From G965205525 sp965205525 (GTDB lineage Bacteria; Pseudomonadota; Gammaproteobacteria; JABABF01): a DNA stretch of 64,000 nucleotides. The stretch's first letter is position 1, and each line of letters starts with the position of its first letter. The notes beneath the pieces were generated by a model. That model searched no databases, was not told where the DNA came from, and saw nothing but the letters and a program-made list of their open reading frames with translations. The DNA is taken from positions 1,860,001 to 1,924,000 of the forward strand of contig OZ242171.1 in the NCBI GenBank assembly GCA_965205525.1, given 5' to 3'. Positions 18,095-27,343 of this stretch are shown here, one piece after another. A program made the position numbers and the translations under genes.

Positions 18095-18201
18095 CGTATG
18101 ATTAACCGATGTCTGTTTAGCTCTTCACAATAAAGAGTCTTCTCAGGCTTACCCTTTGGGGAACCCAGCGCCTTGGCCGGCTTGCCGGTCAAGGCGTTTT
18201 T
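18095..18201 (+). ncRNA. Candidate small noncoding RNA
   Basis: About 107 nt from the predicted start to the end of a U-run. It is bounded by a near-consensus promoter and a strong intrinsic terminator. It contains a small hairpin (CTCTT...AAGAG near 18121-18137), a CCC-TTT-GGG hairpin and the terminator stem. It does not resemble 4.5S, 6S, tmRNA, RNase P RNA or a tRNA by eye. An Hfq-type regulatory RNA is the simplest guess. The ends are predicted, not known. Confidence 0.5.
18169..18201 (+). terminator. Rho-independent terminator
   Basis: A 12-bp stem with a CTTG loop, left arm 18169-18180 and right arm 18185-18196, containing one G-U pair and followed by TTTTT. It ends the candidate sRNA and lies just past the 3' end of the sirtuin remnant on the opposite strand. 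Confidence 0.82.
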
Positions 18202-18236
18202 ACATCTCCAGAATCAAATGCTTAGCTGAAGGGATA

Positions 18237-18732
18237 CTACTTAATGCCCGGCCATCCTGCTCCAAAGAACTGCGGCACAACCCTCGTGGCCGGGCCGTGA
18301 TGAACTTCGTCAAAGACATCGCTGCCAGCTGAAGGCTCTAGGTTGAGCTCTACCGTGCGGGCGCCCGCTGTCTTCGCTATTCGCACGAAATCAGAGGCGG
18401 GGCTTACATTGCCCGAGGTGCCGATGGAGACGAAGATCTCGCATTGGGCCAAGGCTTCATAGACGCATTCCAGCTGCAGGGGCATTTCGCCAAACCAGAC
18501 CACATAGGGTCGCAGACTAGTCATGGAGCGGCAATCGGGGCAGCGGTCTTCGGGCAAGATTTCCTCGGCGGATGGGGAAATGCCGCCACAGGCCGTCGCT
18601 GGCACGGAAGGTCGCCACCCCTGACTCAGCAGATACGCCGGCACCGGTAAGAACTGCAATCCTTGATGGGGAGAAACTCATAGGGGAGAAAAGCCGAGCA
18701 ATAGAAGACGGCGAGAGTCTATCGTATAACAA
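18237..18732 (-). pseudogene. Collapsed Sir2-type NAD-dependent protein deacylase (cobB-like)
   Basis: Two out-of-frame pieces of one sirtuin. The first (from about 18732) has the N-terminal NAD-binding start RIAVLTGAGVSAESGVATFR followed by ASDGLWRHFP. The second (to 18237) begins near the second zinc Cys pair (EDRCPDC) and runs through LRPYVVWFGEMP, IGTSGNVSPASDF and VELNLEPSAG. In an intact CobB about 85 residues lie between these pieces, including the catalytic His and the first zinc Cys pair. They are missing, and the frame changes at the junction. The gene is therefore inactivated by an internal deletion. Confidence 0.82.
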
Positions 18733-18881
18733 TGTGCGTCAGCTGCAGGAGTATTGTCAGAAGTGCCAGTGGCCAGACCGGCCGGATCACAGCGGGCAAA
18801 GCCGGCTTACCCAGAACATTGACCCGCACTCGCCGCTCCCCTACACTTCCTTGTCCGAACAGCACCACCAAGAGAACAGAT

Positions 18882-20771
18882 ATGTGCGCACAGCAGGTAC
18901 AGCAACAGGGAGACTGGGACATGCTGATACGCGGCGCCCTGGTATTTGACGGACGCGGCGGTGCGCCGGCAAAAGAGGATGTGGCGCTGCGGGACGGATG
19001 CATTGCCGCCCGGGGCGCCAACCTTGCGCCGGAAGGGGCGCGGGAGACAGTGGATGCCGCCGGCTGCTGGCTGATGCCGGGACTCCTGGACATTCACACT
19101 CACCTGGATCTGGAGGTGGAGGTTAATCCGGGTCTCGGCGAGGCAGTGCGCCACGGCAGCACCACGGCGGTGGTAGGCAACTGCTCTATCGGCACCGCTT
19201 TCGGCCCCCAGCGGAAGAATGGCGAGGACCCCATCCTGGACTGCTTCACCCGGGTGGAGAATATGCCCAAGCGGGTTCTCAGGAAGTGTGTGGACAAAAT
19301 GGACTGGGACAACACCGGCGACTACCTGGAGCACTTCAGCCGTATTCCTTTGGGCCCCAACATCGCCCCCCTGCTGCCCCACTCCATGCTGCGGGCAGAG
19401 GTGATGGGTGTGGATGGCGCGGTCCGGCGAGAGCCCACCGCAGAGGAGACCGAGCGTATGAAGGGCATTCTGCGGGAGGCGCTGGAGCAGGGCTACATCG
19501 GCATGTCCTCCGACGGCATCGTCTTTCACTACCTGGCCAACGACCCGCACAAGGACAAGCGGCTGCCCACTCAGTTCGCCGGCCAGGGGGAGATGAAAAG
19601 CCTGGTGGACCTGCTGCGCAAGTACAGCCGCGTATGGCAGGTGACCCCAGATGGTGCAGACATGCGCACCACCTTCCGCCGCTTTCTGTGGACCAGCGGG
19701 CGGCTGCACGGCAAGCCGCTGCGGATCTCGGCGCTCACGGCAATGGATTTCAAGCCCAAGCCCGGCGCCTGGCGGGGGCTGCTTATGATGTCCTGGTTCC
19801 TCAACTCCTTCCTGGTGAAGGGACACTTTCACTTGCAGGCACTGGCCACCAACTTCCGCATATGGAGCAACGGGGTCACGACACCGGTATTGGAGGAGCT
19901 GGAATCTACCCGCGCCCTCATCGCCTGTGAAGCAGAGGATCGGGAGGGGCGTATGCGCCTGCTGAACGACCCCGCTTGGCAGGAGCAATTTCGCCGCGAC
20001 TGGCAGGGGGTATCCGCTGCCGCTGCCGGTGCCGCTCGCAATCGCCATGCTACTTTTGAGCTGGATCCTGCGGACATCATCATTGATGACGGCTGCTCTA
20101 TCCGCTGCTGGCGTGACCAGAAGCTGGTGTCCATCGTGGAGCGTTTTGCTGCCTACCGGGAGGGGGATCGGGAGGCAGCGAGATCGCCGGAAGAGGAGGC
20201 TCTGTTCAGAAGCGCGCCGGCAGACTGCGAAGGGGTAGCGGATTTCTTCATGCACTGCCTGAGGCAGATGGATCTGGATTTTCGCTGGTGGATGGATGTG
20301 GGCAACCTGCGGCCCGATGTGCTGAAGAAGCTGGTGTTCAGCAAGTACACCCTGCCGGGTTTCAACGACAGCGGCGCCCATATCACCAATATGGCCTTTT
20401 ATGACGGCAATCTGCTGACCCTGAAGATGGCCCAGGAAGATGGTCTCGGGCGGGTAGCAGAGGCTGTGCGCCGGCTGACGCGAGAGCCGGCAGATTTCTT
20501 CGGGCTGGATGTCGGGGGGATGGAGATGGGAGATCGGGCAGACCTGGTGCTGCTAAACCCTGATCAGCTGCGGGAATATGACACCAACACCAACCGGCAG
20601 CTTATCTATAACCCGCTGTTTGAGCACGATGTGATGGTGAACCGCTCCGACGGTGTGGTAGAGCAGGTGTACATTCGCGGCACGCGGGTATGGGAGGATG
20701 GGTGCCGCTACACAGAGGCCCTGGGACGGGATACTCTGGGGCGAGTGCTGACTACTGCGCGGAGCGTATAG
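18882..20771 (+). CDS. N-acyl-D-amino-acid deacylase / D-aminoacylase-type amidohydrolase
   Basis: A 629-residue amidohydrolase-superfamily enzyme. The N-terminal WDMLIRGALVFDGRG strand and GLLDIHTHLDLE metal site (HxH) match D-aminoacylases, which remove acyl groups from N-acyl-D-amino acids. GSTTAVVGNCSIG (containing the bridging Cys region) and GFNDSGAHITNM near the C-terminus support this. ATG 18882 is chosen because it includes the strand that normally precedes LIRG. ATG 18921 has a better AGGGAG site and would shorten it by 13 residues. The physiological substrate could be D-amino acid derivatives or another cyclic or acylated amide. Confidence 0.87.
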   Translation: MCAQQVQQQGDWDMLIRGALVFDGRGGAPAKEDVALRDGCIAARGANLAPEGARETVDAAGCWLMPGLLDIHTHLDLEVEVNPGLGEAVRHGSTTAVVGNCSIGTAFGPQRKNGEDPILDCFTRVENMPKRVLRKCVDKMDWDNTGDYLEHFSRIPLGPNIAPLLPHSMLRAEVMGVDGAVRREPTAEETERMKGILREALEQGYIGMSSDGIVFHYLANDPHKDKRLPTQFAGQGEMKSLVDLLRKYSRVWQVTPDGADMRTTFRRFLWTSGRLHGKPLRISALTAMDFKPKPGAWRGLLMMSWFLNSFLVKGHFHLQALATNFRIWSNGVTTPVLEELESTRALIACEAEDREGRMRLLNDPAWQEQFRRDWQGVSAAAAGAARNRHATFELDPADIIIDDGCSIRCWRDQKLVSIVERFAAYREGDREAARSPEEEALFRSAPADCEGVADFFMHCLRQMDLDFRWWMDVGNLRPDVLKKLVFSKYTLPGFNDSGAHITNMAFYDGNLLTLKMAQEDGLGRVAEAVRRLTREPADFFGLDVGGMEMGDRADLVLLNPDQLREYDTNTNRQLIYNPLFEHDVMVNRSDGVVEQVYIRGTRVWEDGCRYTEALGRDTLGRVLTTARSV

Positions 20772-20818
20772 CCTCTATGCTTAGAGGGGGGACACACCGC
20801 TAGCCGTGTGATTTGGGT

Positions 20819-21025
20819 TCATACATCTATAACCCCACTTAAACTGCTACTCACTTTGCGATTGGAATAACGAAATTTGTGGGATATTGCCGGTGCGGTA
20901 ATAGCATCAACGATTCCAAAGTCCAGGAATACCGCACTTGCGACGATTTTTGCACCCATGGTGCTGGCAATTGATCCAACCGCCTGTCGACCGTCGTTTG
21001 TTTTGCATTCACACCCCCTTCTCAT
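20819..21025 (-). CDS. Hypothetical small protein overlapping parB 3' end
   Basis: A 68-codon frame starting with an ATG inside the last codons of parB (17-bp overlap) and reading downstream on the same strand. Its middle (GAKIVASAVFLDFGIVDAIT) has balanced, protein-like composition, but I recognise no family. Coupling to parB translation is possible. It could also be the 3' relic of a longer gene. Little else is seen in the 237 bp between parB and the amidohydrolase. Confidence 0.35.
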   Translation of the reverse strand: MRRGCECKTNDGRQAVGSIASTMGAKIVASAVFLDFGIVDAITAPAISHKFRYSNRKVSSSLSGVIDV

Positions 21026-21902
21026 TCATCCCTATTCTCTCCAAGATGCCCTCCAATTCGCCGGTGCTGCTGTAGCGGACGACGATGCGGCCCCGGCCCC
21101 GGGTTGTATGCTGCACCTGCACCGGCGCACCTAAATGCTCTGCAAGCTCGCGCTCTAAGCGCTGCACATCCGGGTCTTCTCTGCCGCTGCTTACAGACTT
21201 GCGCTTCTCGCGCTTCCCCGATGCCGTTATACGGCGCACCCGCTCCTCGGTCTGCCGCACGGACCAGCCCTCCGCCGCGACCTGCCGAGCCATCTTTGTC
21301 CGGAACTCCGGAAGCAAGCCCAAAAGCGCTCGGGCGTGCCCCATCTCCAGTTTGCCGCTGATTAGGAGCTCCCGTGCTTCCTCCGGCAGGCTCAGCAGCC
21401 GCAGCAGGTTGGTCACCGCACTGCGGGATATGCCAGTCATCTCTGCCGCCTCCTTCTGCTGCAAGCCAAATTCCTGGATGAGACGCTGCAGACCCTCTGC
21501 CTGCTCAATGGCGTTCAGGTCCTGCCGTTGAAGGTTCTCGGTCAAGGCCAGCACAGAGGTGCTGCGGTCGTCCAATTCCCGCACCACGGCGGGAATGGTC
21601 CGCTGCTCTGCCAGCCGGGAAGCGCGCCAGCGGCGCTCTCCCGCCACCAGCTCGTAACCGCCGTTGGTCCGGGGGCGCACTACCACCGGCTGGATTACAC
21701 CGCCAGCACGGATGGAGTTGGCCAGCTCCGCCAGGCTTTCCTCGTCAAAGTGCCGACGCGGCTGGCGCGGATTTTGGTGCACCTGGTCCAGAGGCAGATT
21801 GTGAAAACCCGCCGCCCCTGCAGAAACTGCCGCCGTCGTGCCGCCCTGTCCGAGCAGAGCATCCAGCCCTCGGCCTAATCCGCGTTTTTTCCTCGCTGTC
21901 AT
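21009..21902 (-). CDS. parB: Chromosome-partitioning protein ParB
   Basis: A 297-residue ParB. The N-terminal KKRGLGRGLDALLG box contacts ParA. The CTP-binding/NTPase core includes NPRQPRRHFDEESLAELA and VAGERRWRASRLA (GERRxRA box). The helix-turn-helix region is EAAEMTGISRSAVTNLLRL, and a C-terminal dimerisation domain follows. ParB loads at parS, spreads as a CTP clamp and recruits SMC near the origin. The frame is open upstream to 22169 but conservation begins at the ATG at 21902. parA lies upstream with a 91-bp gap. parS-like sites are found inside recF in this window. Confidence 0.96.
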   Translation of the reverse strand: MTARKKRGLGRGLDALLGQGGTTAAVSAGAAGFHNLPLDQVHQNPRQPRRHFDEESLAELANSIRAGGVIQPVVVRPRTNGGYELVAGERRWRASRLAEQRTIPAVVRELDDRSTSVLALTENLQRQDLNAIEQAEGLQRLIQEFGLQQKEAAEMTGISRSAVTNLLRLLSLPEEARELLISGKLEMGHARALLGLLPEFRTKMARQVAAEGWSVRQTEERVRRITASGKREKRKSVSSGREDPDVQRLERELAEHLGAPVQVQHTTRGRGRIVVRYSSTGELEGILERIGMNEKGV

Positions 21903-21993
21903 TGTGCTTCTTCTTCTGCCGCTGTCTCTTTGTGCTTCGGAACTGCCTTCACCGCTCTGCTTTGCGGGCAGTCGGCATCCCCTGCGACTTTCA

Positions 21994-22767
21994 TCACCCT
22001 GCGGACCCGGGGCTGGAGTTCGCCCGCCCCAGCACCTCCCCCGCCAGCTCTTGATAAGCCTGTGCGCCCCGACACAGCTGGTCGTAGGCCAAGGCGGGCA
22101 TGCCATGGCTCGGAGCCTCGGCAAGACGCACATTGCGAGGAATAATCGTATGGTACAGCCTGTCTCCAAAATGCACCCGCAGCTGCTCTGAAACCTCCTG
22201 GGCCAGACTGTTGCGGCTGTCGTACATGGTGCGCAAAACGCCGGCTATGTGCAGGGGAGGATGCCGCTCCTGCAGTCGCTCCACGGTCTGCACCAGGGCG
22301 GACAGGCCCTCCAAGGCATAGTACTCGCACTGCACCGGCACTATCAGACCGTCTGCGGCCATCATGGCGTTCACTGTCAAGGGATTCAGGGCGGGGGGGG
22401 AGTCGATAAGAATGTAATCGTAGTCGTTTCCCAGCGGCGCCAGCCTTTCCCGCAGACAGTACTCCTTCCCGGGAAGCTGCGCCTCCGCGGCCGTGAGATC
22501 GCCGTCTGCCGGCAGCACATCGTAGCCCCCCGATTCACTTCTCTGCATCAGCGCTCCGGCTGGCATATCCTCCAGCAACAGGTGATACATGCTGTGCTCA
22601 AGAGAATTTTTTTCAATGCCGCTGCCTATGGTTGCATTCCCCTGAGGGTCCAGATCCACCAGCAGCACCCGGCGACGGGCAGCAGCCAGGCAGGCAGCAA
22701 GATTGATCGCAGTGGTGGTTTTCCCCACCCCTCCCTTCTGATTGGTAAGTGCAAAAATTCTTGCCAT
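21994..22767 (-). CDS. parA: Chromosome-partitioning ATPase ParA (Soj)
   Basis: A 257-residue deviant Walker-A ATPase. It starts at MARIFALTNQKGGVGKTTTA, in which KGGVGKTT is the nucleotide loop. VDLDPQGNAT and DYILIDSPPALNPLTVNA follow. With ParB it moves the origin region toward the pole. The ATG at 22767 is used because homology starts there; an upstream ATG at 22794 would overlap rsmG. It lies 8 bp after rsmG, so rsmG-parA-parB form the conserved leftward unit. Confidence 0.96.
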   Translation of the reverse strand: MARIFALTNQKGGVGKTTTAINLAACLAAARRRVLLVDLDPQGNATIGSGIEKNSLEHSMYHLLLEDMPAGALMQRSESGGYDVLPADGDLTAAEAQLPGKEYCLRERLAPLGNDYDYILIDSPPALNPLTVNAMMAADGLIVPVQCEYYALEGLSALVQTVERLQERHPPLHIAGVLRTMYDSRNSLAQEVSEQLRVHFGDRLYHTIIPRNVRLAEAPSHGMPALAYDQLCRGAQAYQELAGEVLGRANSSPGSAG

Positions 22768-22775
22768 CTCTTCTC

Positions 22776-23408
22776 TCAGCCAGCCCAGCGGCATACCACA
22801 AGGTGGCGCTCAGCATCCACCCCCGGCACCTGCAGCGGCAGGCAGTACTCTACGACAATTTCCGGCGGCAGCTCCCCCAGCTCTCTCTCGGGGTTGCGAC
22901 CCCTGGGAAACAGCAGGCAAGTTCCGGCCCGACAAAGATGTGAGAACATCTGCAGCAGCAGGGCTGGCGGCTTTACCGCTCGGGCTGTAATAATATCCGG
23001 CAGCTGCGCCGGGTGATATCGCTCCACCTCTGCCTCCGCCACCTCCGCTCCCTCTATCTCCAGTTCCGCCTTTGCCTGGCGCAGAAATCGGGCCTGATTT
23101 GCCCCCCGGTCCAGCAGCACAACCCGCCGCTCCGGGCAGGCGATGGCAATCGGCAGACCAGGCAGACCGGCACCGCTTCCCACATCCAGCAGGATTTCTC
23201 CCGCAGGCAAGTGGTGCACCAAGCTTAGGCTGTCCAGCAGCAGTTTTCGCACCATCTCTTCAGGTTCCCGGACCCCAGTAAGGGAGAAACGCCTGTTCCA
23301 GCGCTCCAAAAGCTGCACATAGGCCAGCAATCTTTCCAAGGCGGTCTCCGGCAGGTGAAGGTCCATTTCCTGCAAGCCTGCTTTCAGGATCTCAGCGGGG
23401 TTGTCCAC
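22776..23408 (-). CDS. rsmG: 16S rRNA (guanine-527-N7)-methyltransferase RsmG
   Basis: A 210-residue SAM-dependent methyltransferase that modifies G527 of 16S rRNA; loss gives low-level streptomycin resistance in other bacteria. The SAM-binding motif LLDVGSGAGLPGLPIAI and the ERWNRRFSLTGVREPEEM entry region are characteristic. Length is normal (207 in E. coli). It sits between mnmG and parA, the standard gidA-gidB-parA-parB order. Confidence 0.96.
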   Translation of the reverse strand: MDNPAEILKAGLQEMDLHLPETALERLLAYVQLLERWNRRFSLTGVREPEEMVRKLLLDSLSLVHHLPAGEILLDVGSGAGLPGLPIAIACPERRVVLLDRGANQARFLRQAKAELEIEGAEVAEAEVERYHPAQLPDIITARAVKPPALLLQMFSHLCRAGTCLLFPRGRNPERELGELPPEIVVEYCLPLQVPGVDAERHLVVCRWAG

Positions 23409-23555
23409 GGGGTTCCGACTCTTGCCCGGTTCTCAGCAGGAAAGCCGAGCAGCAGTCCCGGCGGCTCTTCCCAGTACCCGCTGCTGCTTGCCCAGCAGAG
23501 CACGCGTGGGTTGTAGGGAGCTTTCCTGCCGGCAATGGATGTTCCGAGGCCCAGG

Positions 23556-25448
23556 TCAGGCCTGGCGGCGGTCAGCGGCGAAGCCGCCGCGCTTTTTGAG
23601 ATGAACAAGCAGCAGCGAGAGGGCGACAGGAGTGACCCCGGGAATACGGCCTGCCTGGCCCAAGGTGACCGGGCGGCCAGCATCCAGTTTCTGGCGGATT
23701 TCGGTGGAAAGCCCGGTTACCTGGCCGTAATCCATGCTGTCGGGAAGGATCTCCTCCTCGTGCCTTCGCAGCCGCTCAATCTCTGCCTGCTGTCGGGCGG
23801 CATAGCCGGCATATTTGATCTCTGCCTCTATCGCGCGGGCTGCCTGGGCTTCCATTACGGCATCCGTGGATTCTGCCTGAAGGTGGCGATAGCTCAGTTC
23901 GGGGCGCCGCAGAAGGCTGGCCAGCTTCTGCTCACGGCAAAGAGGTTCTTTCAAGTACCGCTCAAGACCGGATGCCAGGGCTGTGCCGGGACGAATAGAG
24001 GTGTGCTCCAGCCGCTGAATCTCGCGCTCTATAAGCTCTTTCTTCTCGCAGAATTTCCGCCAGCGAGCCTCGCCGACCAGGCCGAGCTCCCGCCCTTTTT
24101 CTGTCAGCCGCAGATCCGCATTGTCCTCCCGCAGCAAAAGGCGGTACTCGGCCCGGCTGGTGAACATGCGATAGGGCTCCGGTGCACCCTGGGTGATAAG
24201 GTCATCCGTCAGCACGCCCAAGTAGGCCTGGTCCCGGTACGGGTGCCAGGCAGGACTGCCCTGCACCAGCCGCGCCGCGTTGAGCCCGGCCAAAATTCCC
24301 TGGGCAGCCGCCTCCTCGTAGCCAGTGGTGCCATTGATCTGGCCAGCAAAGAAAAGCCCTCGCACAAAGCGGGTTTCCAAAGAAGGCCGGAGATCCCGGG
24401 GGTCAAAGTAGTCGTACTCTATGGCGTAGCCGGGCTGTGTGATGCGGGCGTTCTCAAAGCCAGCGATAGAGCGGACCATTGCCTCCTGCACGGCCAGAGG
24501 CAGGCTGGTGGAAATCCCGTTGGGATAAATCTCAGAGCTTGTCAGCCCCTCCGGCTCAACAAATATCTGGTGGGAATCCCGCTCGGCAAAGCGCACGACC
24601 TTGTCCTCAATGGAGGGGCAGTATCTTGGGCCACGCCCCTCAATGGCTCCCGAATGCATGGGCGACTGGTCCAGAGCGCCGCGAATAATCTCGTGGGTCT
24701 TCTGGCTGGTGCGGGTGATAAAACAGCTCACCTGATGCGGATGCTCTTCCGGCAGACCCAGATAGGACATCACTGGGACGGGGATGTCTCCGGGCTGCTC
24801 CTCCATTTTGCCAAAGTCCACTGTGTTCCCATCCAGCCTAGGGGGAGTGCCTGTTTTCAAGCGACCGACCCGAAAGGGCATCTCTCTCAGCCGGGCGGCC
24901 AGCGCCAAGGAAGAAGCCTCCCCCGCCCGACCGCCGCTCTTGCTCCGCAGCCCAATATGAATGCGACCGCCCAGGAAAGTGCCTGCGGTCAGCACTACCG
25001 CAGAGGCCGAAAAGTGCTCTCCCGCGTCGGTAATCACCCCCTGAACACTTTCCCCGGATACCCGCAAATCCTCTACCGAGCCGGCCAAGAGAGAAAGATT
25101 GGGCTGAGAGTGCACCAAAGCCTGCACCGAGGAGCGATACAGGGAGCGATCTGTCTGGGCCCGGGTAGCCTGCACCGCGGCACCCCGGCTGGCATTCAGC
25201 ACACGAAAATGAATTCCAGCACGGTCGGCAGCACGGGCCATGATGCCATCCAACGCATCCACCTCGCACACCAAATGGCTCTTACCGATACCCCCTACCG
25301 CCGGATTGCAGGACATCTGTCCAATTGTCTCCAAGCGCTGGGTCAGCAGAAGTGTCTTACAGCCTACTCGCGCGGCGGCAGAAGCCGCTTCAACGCCAGC
25401 ATGGCCGCCGCCGATGACAATCACATCAAAAGTGCTAAGAGACTTCAC
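23556..25448 (-). CDS. mnmG: tRNA uridine-5-carboxymethylaminomethyl modification enzyme MnmG (GidA)
   Basis: A 630-residue FAD protein (629 in E. coli) that works with MnmE to modify wobble U34 of tRNAs. The N-terminal FAD motif [17 protein letters not shown] is present. [20 protein letters not shown] and the [16 protein letters not shown] block follow, and the C-terminal helical domain is intact. The start is a GTG at 25448 directly before [14 protein letters not shown]; upstream codons are not conserved. The 468 bp upstream hold origin-like sequence, as in E. coli where oriC adjoins gidA. Confidence 0.96.
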   Translation of the reverse strand: MKSLSTFDVIVIGGGHAGVEAASAAARVGCKTLLLTQRLETIGQMSCNPAVGGIGKSHLVCEVDALDGIMARAADRAGIHFRVLNASRGAAVQATRAQTDRSLYRSSVQALVHSQPNLSLLAGSVEDLRVSGESVQGVITDAGEHFSASAVVLTAGTFLGGRIHIGLRSKSGGRAGEASSLALAARLREMPFRVGRLKTGTPPRLDGNTVDFGKMEEQPGDIPVPVMSYLGLPEEHPHQVSCFITRTSQKTHEIIRGALDQSPMHSGAIEGRGPRYCPSIEDKVVRFAERDSHQIFVEPEGLTSSEIYPNGISTSLPLAVQEAMVRSIAGFENARITQPGYAIEYDYFDPRDLRPSLETRFVRGLFFAGQINGTTGYEEAAAQGILAGLNAARLVQGSPAWHPYRDQAYLGVLTDDLITQGAPEPYRMFTSRAEYRLLLREDNADLRLTEKGRELGLVGEARWRKFCEKKELIEREIQRLEHTSIRPGTALASGLERYLKEPLCREQKLASLLRRPELSYRHLQAESTDAVMEAQAARAIEAEIKYAGYAARQQAEIERLRRHEEEILPDSMDYGQVTGLSTEIRQKLDAGRPVTLGQAGRIPGVTPVALSLLLVHLKKRGGFAADRRQA

Positions 25449-25607
25449 AAGCTGAGAATAGAAAATACAGAGAGAGCAAATTATAACGGTGCGCCGCCTG
25501 CACACCAAGACAGCCTGCAGACTGTCTCCGCTAGAACAGCAGATGCCGAAGTGTAGGTGCATCCTTTCCTCGGCATGATCAAAGATTTAAGATTCAGCAG
25601 TCTCTCC

Positions 25608-25663
25608 CTACTTCTATTAATTAATCATGTTCCAATTGGATATATAAGAATTAATAGCAGTAG
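25608..25663. repeat. AT-rich inverted repeat (15-bp arms)
   Basis: The arms at 25608-25622 and 25649-25663 are inverted copies with one mismatch. The 26-bp loop holds the palindrome CCAATTGG. The outer flanks CCCTAC and GTAGGG also pair if a short GTA-repeat insertion is allowed. It could be a duplex-unwinding or regulatory dyad near a replication origin. Confidence 0.65.
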
Positions 25664-25815
25664 TAGTAGGGCCTTCCCTTGGGCCTTGCATGAAGGTGGG
25701 TAACTTTTTTCTTCGTAGGAAAAGCAGCAGCTTGCCGATGCCATCTCAAGTGGATCTGTATGGGAAGTATATGTTGCTGAGCCTGGGAATGAAGGATGTT
25801 TGACCTAGGGATAAG

Positions 25816-25862
25816 TGTGGATGAGATTTCTCTCTATCTATTGGAGAAGAAAATCATCCACA
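25816..25862. other. Pair of inverted DnaA-box-like sites
   Basis: TGTGGATGA (25816-25824) and TCATCCACA (25854-25862) are exact reverse complements. Each differs from the consensus DnaA box TTATCCACA at one position. The sequence between them partly pairs (GATTTCTC with GAGAAGAAAATC), so an extended hairpin could form. Confidence 0.45.
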
Positions 25863-25916
25863 TCTATGCACACTTTTCCTTTGGGTTCTCCTCATGTGCG
25901 GGAGTTGGCCTGGGAG

Positions 25917-27320
25917 TTATTTGCCGATACAAAAGCTGGAGAATATTTCTCCTAGCAGTTCGTCGTTGCTCACTTCCCCGACAATCTCTCCCAGGGCTCT
26001 CTGGCAGGTCCGCAGTTCCTCTGCTGAGATTTCTCCCCTGCCGGATGCCAGGGCATCCTTGGCCTGAACGAGGGCACTTTCAGCCTGGGTCAATGCATTC
26101 AGATGCCGGCGTCTGGCGGTGAATAAACCCGCGCTCTCACCAGGGGAGCGCAATACCTCCCGCAGCCTGGTCCGCAGCAAATCCAAGCCTTCACCCGTCT
26201 GGCCGGACAGGGTGATGCTGGTGATTTCCTTCTTTTCCCCTGAGGCCGGCAATTGCTCCTTGGCAATTGCAGGTTTTTCTTGGCGCAGGTCACATTTGCT
26301 GTACAGAAGGGTTATCTCCTCTGGCCGCCGCTCTGCCAGTGCCCCTTGAGCAGTGCTGCCCAAAAACTGCACTAGTCGGCTGGGCTTCCAGTCTTTGTCT
26401 ATTACCAAGAGCACATGGTCTGCCTGTCGCAGAGCCTCCGCCGCCCGGCGCATGCCCTCCTGTTCTACAGGATTGGCGCTGTCTCGCAGGCCCGCTGTAT
26501 CTGCCAGCTGCACGAGCATGCCGCCTAGCAGGATTTCTTCACGCAGGATATCCCGAGTGGTGCCGGGCTCTTCGCTGACGATCGCCGCGCCGCGCCCAGA
26601 CAAGGCATTCAGAAGAGTAGACTTGCCGGCATTGGGAGGACCTGCCAGAACGGCTGCCCGGCTTTCCCGCAATACAGCGCCTTTCTCGGTTTCTTTAAGA
26701 ATATGCCGAAGGTCCTGCTGCAGGTTCTCCAGTTCTTCCGCGATGATTTTGTCGGCTAGGAAATCCACCCCCTCCTCCTCCGGGAAATCCATCGCTGCTT
26801 CCACGTGGACCCGAAGCTGAACCAGGGAGGCGGATAGACTGCGCACGTGCTCGGAAAAAGCGCCTTCCAGGGAGCGCAGTGCGCCCCGGGCCGCCTCCCG
26901 GCTGCTGCTTGCGATCAGGTCTGCAACCGCCTCTGCCTGGGAGAGATCCATCTTGCCATTCAGAAAAGCCCGTTCGGAAAACTCCCCGGCCCGCGCCGGC
27001 CTTGCACCGTGCCGGCACACTGTCTCCAGCAGCAAGTCCAGCAGCACCGGCCCGCCGTGGGCGTGCAGTTCTAGGATGTCCTCCCCGGTGAAGGAGCGGG
27101 GAGCGGGGAAAAACAGGGCGATGCCATGGTCAAGCACTTCTCCTTCCGGCGCTGATTCTCGGAAAGCGGAAAACTCCGCCTGCCTGGGAGCGGGCACCGA
27201 GCCCAGCATCTGGCCTGCGATGTGCCGGACATTGGGACCAGAAATGCGGATGATCCCGATGCCGCCGATGCCCGGAGGGGTGGCAATGCCAGCGATGGTG
27301 TCTATGCTGAGGGTGGCCAT
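25917..27320 (-). CDS. mnmE: tRNA modification GTPase MnmE (TrmE)
   Basis: A 467-residue GTPase, partner of MnmG in U34 modification. The N-terminal tetrahydrofolate-binding domain starts DTIAGIATPPGIGGIGIIR. The inserted G domain has P-loop GPPNAGKST, GTTRD and DTAGLRD. The C-terminus ends in CIGK, the catalytic C-x-G-K motif. Length matches E. coli (454). It follows yidC by 23 bp on the same strand. Confidence 0.97.
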   Translation of the reverse strand: MATLSIDTIAGIATPPGIGGIGIIRISGPNVRHIAGQMLGSVPAPRQAEFSAFRESAPEGEVLDHGIALFFPAPRSFTGEDILELHAHGGPVLLDLLLETVCRHGARPARAGEFSERAFLNGKMDLSQAEAVADLIASSSREAARGALRSLEGAFSEHVRSLSASLVQLRVHVEAAMDFPEEEGVDFLADKIIAEELENLQQDLRHILKETEKGAVLRESRAAVLAGPPNAGKSTLLNALSGRGAAIVSEEPGTTRDILREEILLGGMLVQLADTAGLRDSANPVEQEGMRRAAEALRQADHVLLVIDKDWKPSRLVQFLGSTAQGALAERRPEEITLLYSKCDLRQEKPAIAKEQLPASGEKKEITSITLSGQTGEGLDLLRTRLREVLRSPGESAGLFTARRRHLNALTQAESALVQAKDALASGRGEISAEELRTCQRALGEIVGEVSNDELLGEIFSSFCIGK

Positions 27321-27343
27321 GCCATGCAGAGACCGCCGGCAGT

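Larger units (their letters stand above)
25449..25916. other. mnmG-mnmE intergenic region, candidate oriC
   Basis: This 468-bp gap has no gene. It contains an AT-rich block (25608-25663) formed by a 15-bp inverted repeat and two inverted 9-mers one mismatch away from the DnaA box TTATCCACA. Its position directly upstream of mnmG matches E. coli oriC. The spacer between rpmH and dnaA is an alternative origin site. Confidence 0.4.

Noticed and set aside
18807..20381. 524-codon minus-strand frame
   Set aside because: Antisense to the amidohydrolase, which has clear metal-site motifs.
23438..23540. Inverted repeat GCAGGAAAGC / GCTTTCCTGC between rsmG and mnmG
   Set aside because: The arms are about 80 bp apart and no T-run follows, so a terminator or regulatory role is not supported.
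23535..25556. 673-codon open frame on the plus strand
   Set aside because: It is antisense to mnmG, whose FAD motif and full length are unmistakable. The long opposite frame is a by-product of GC-rich codon use.
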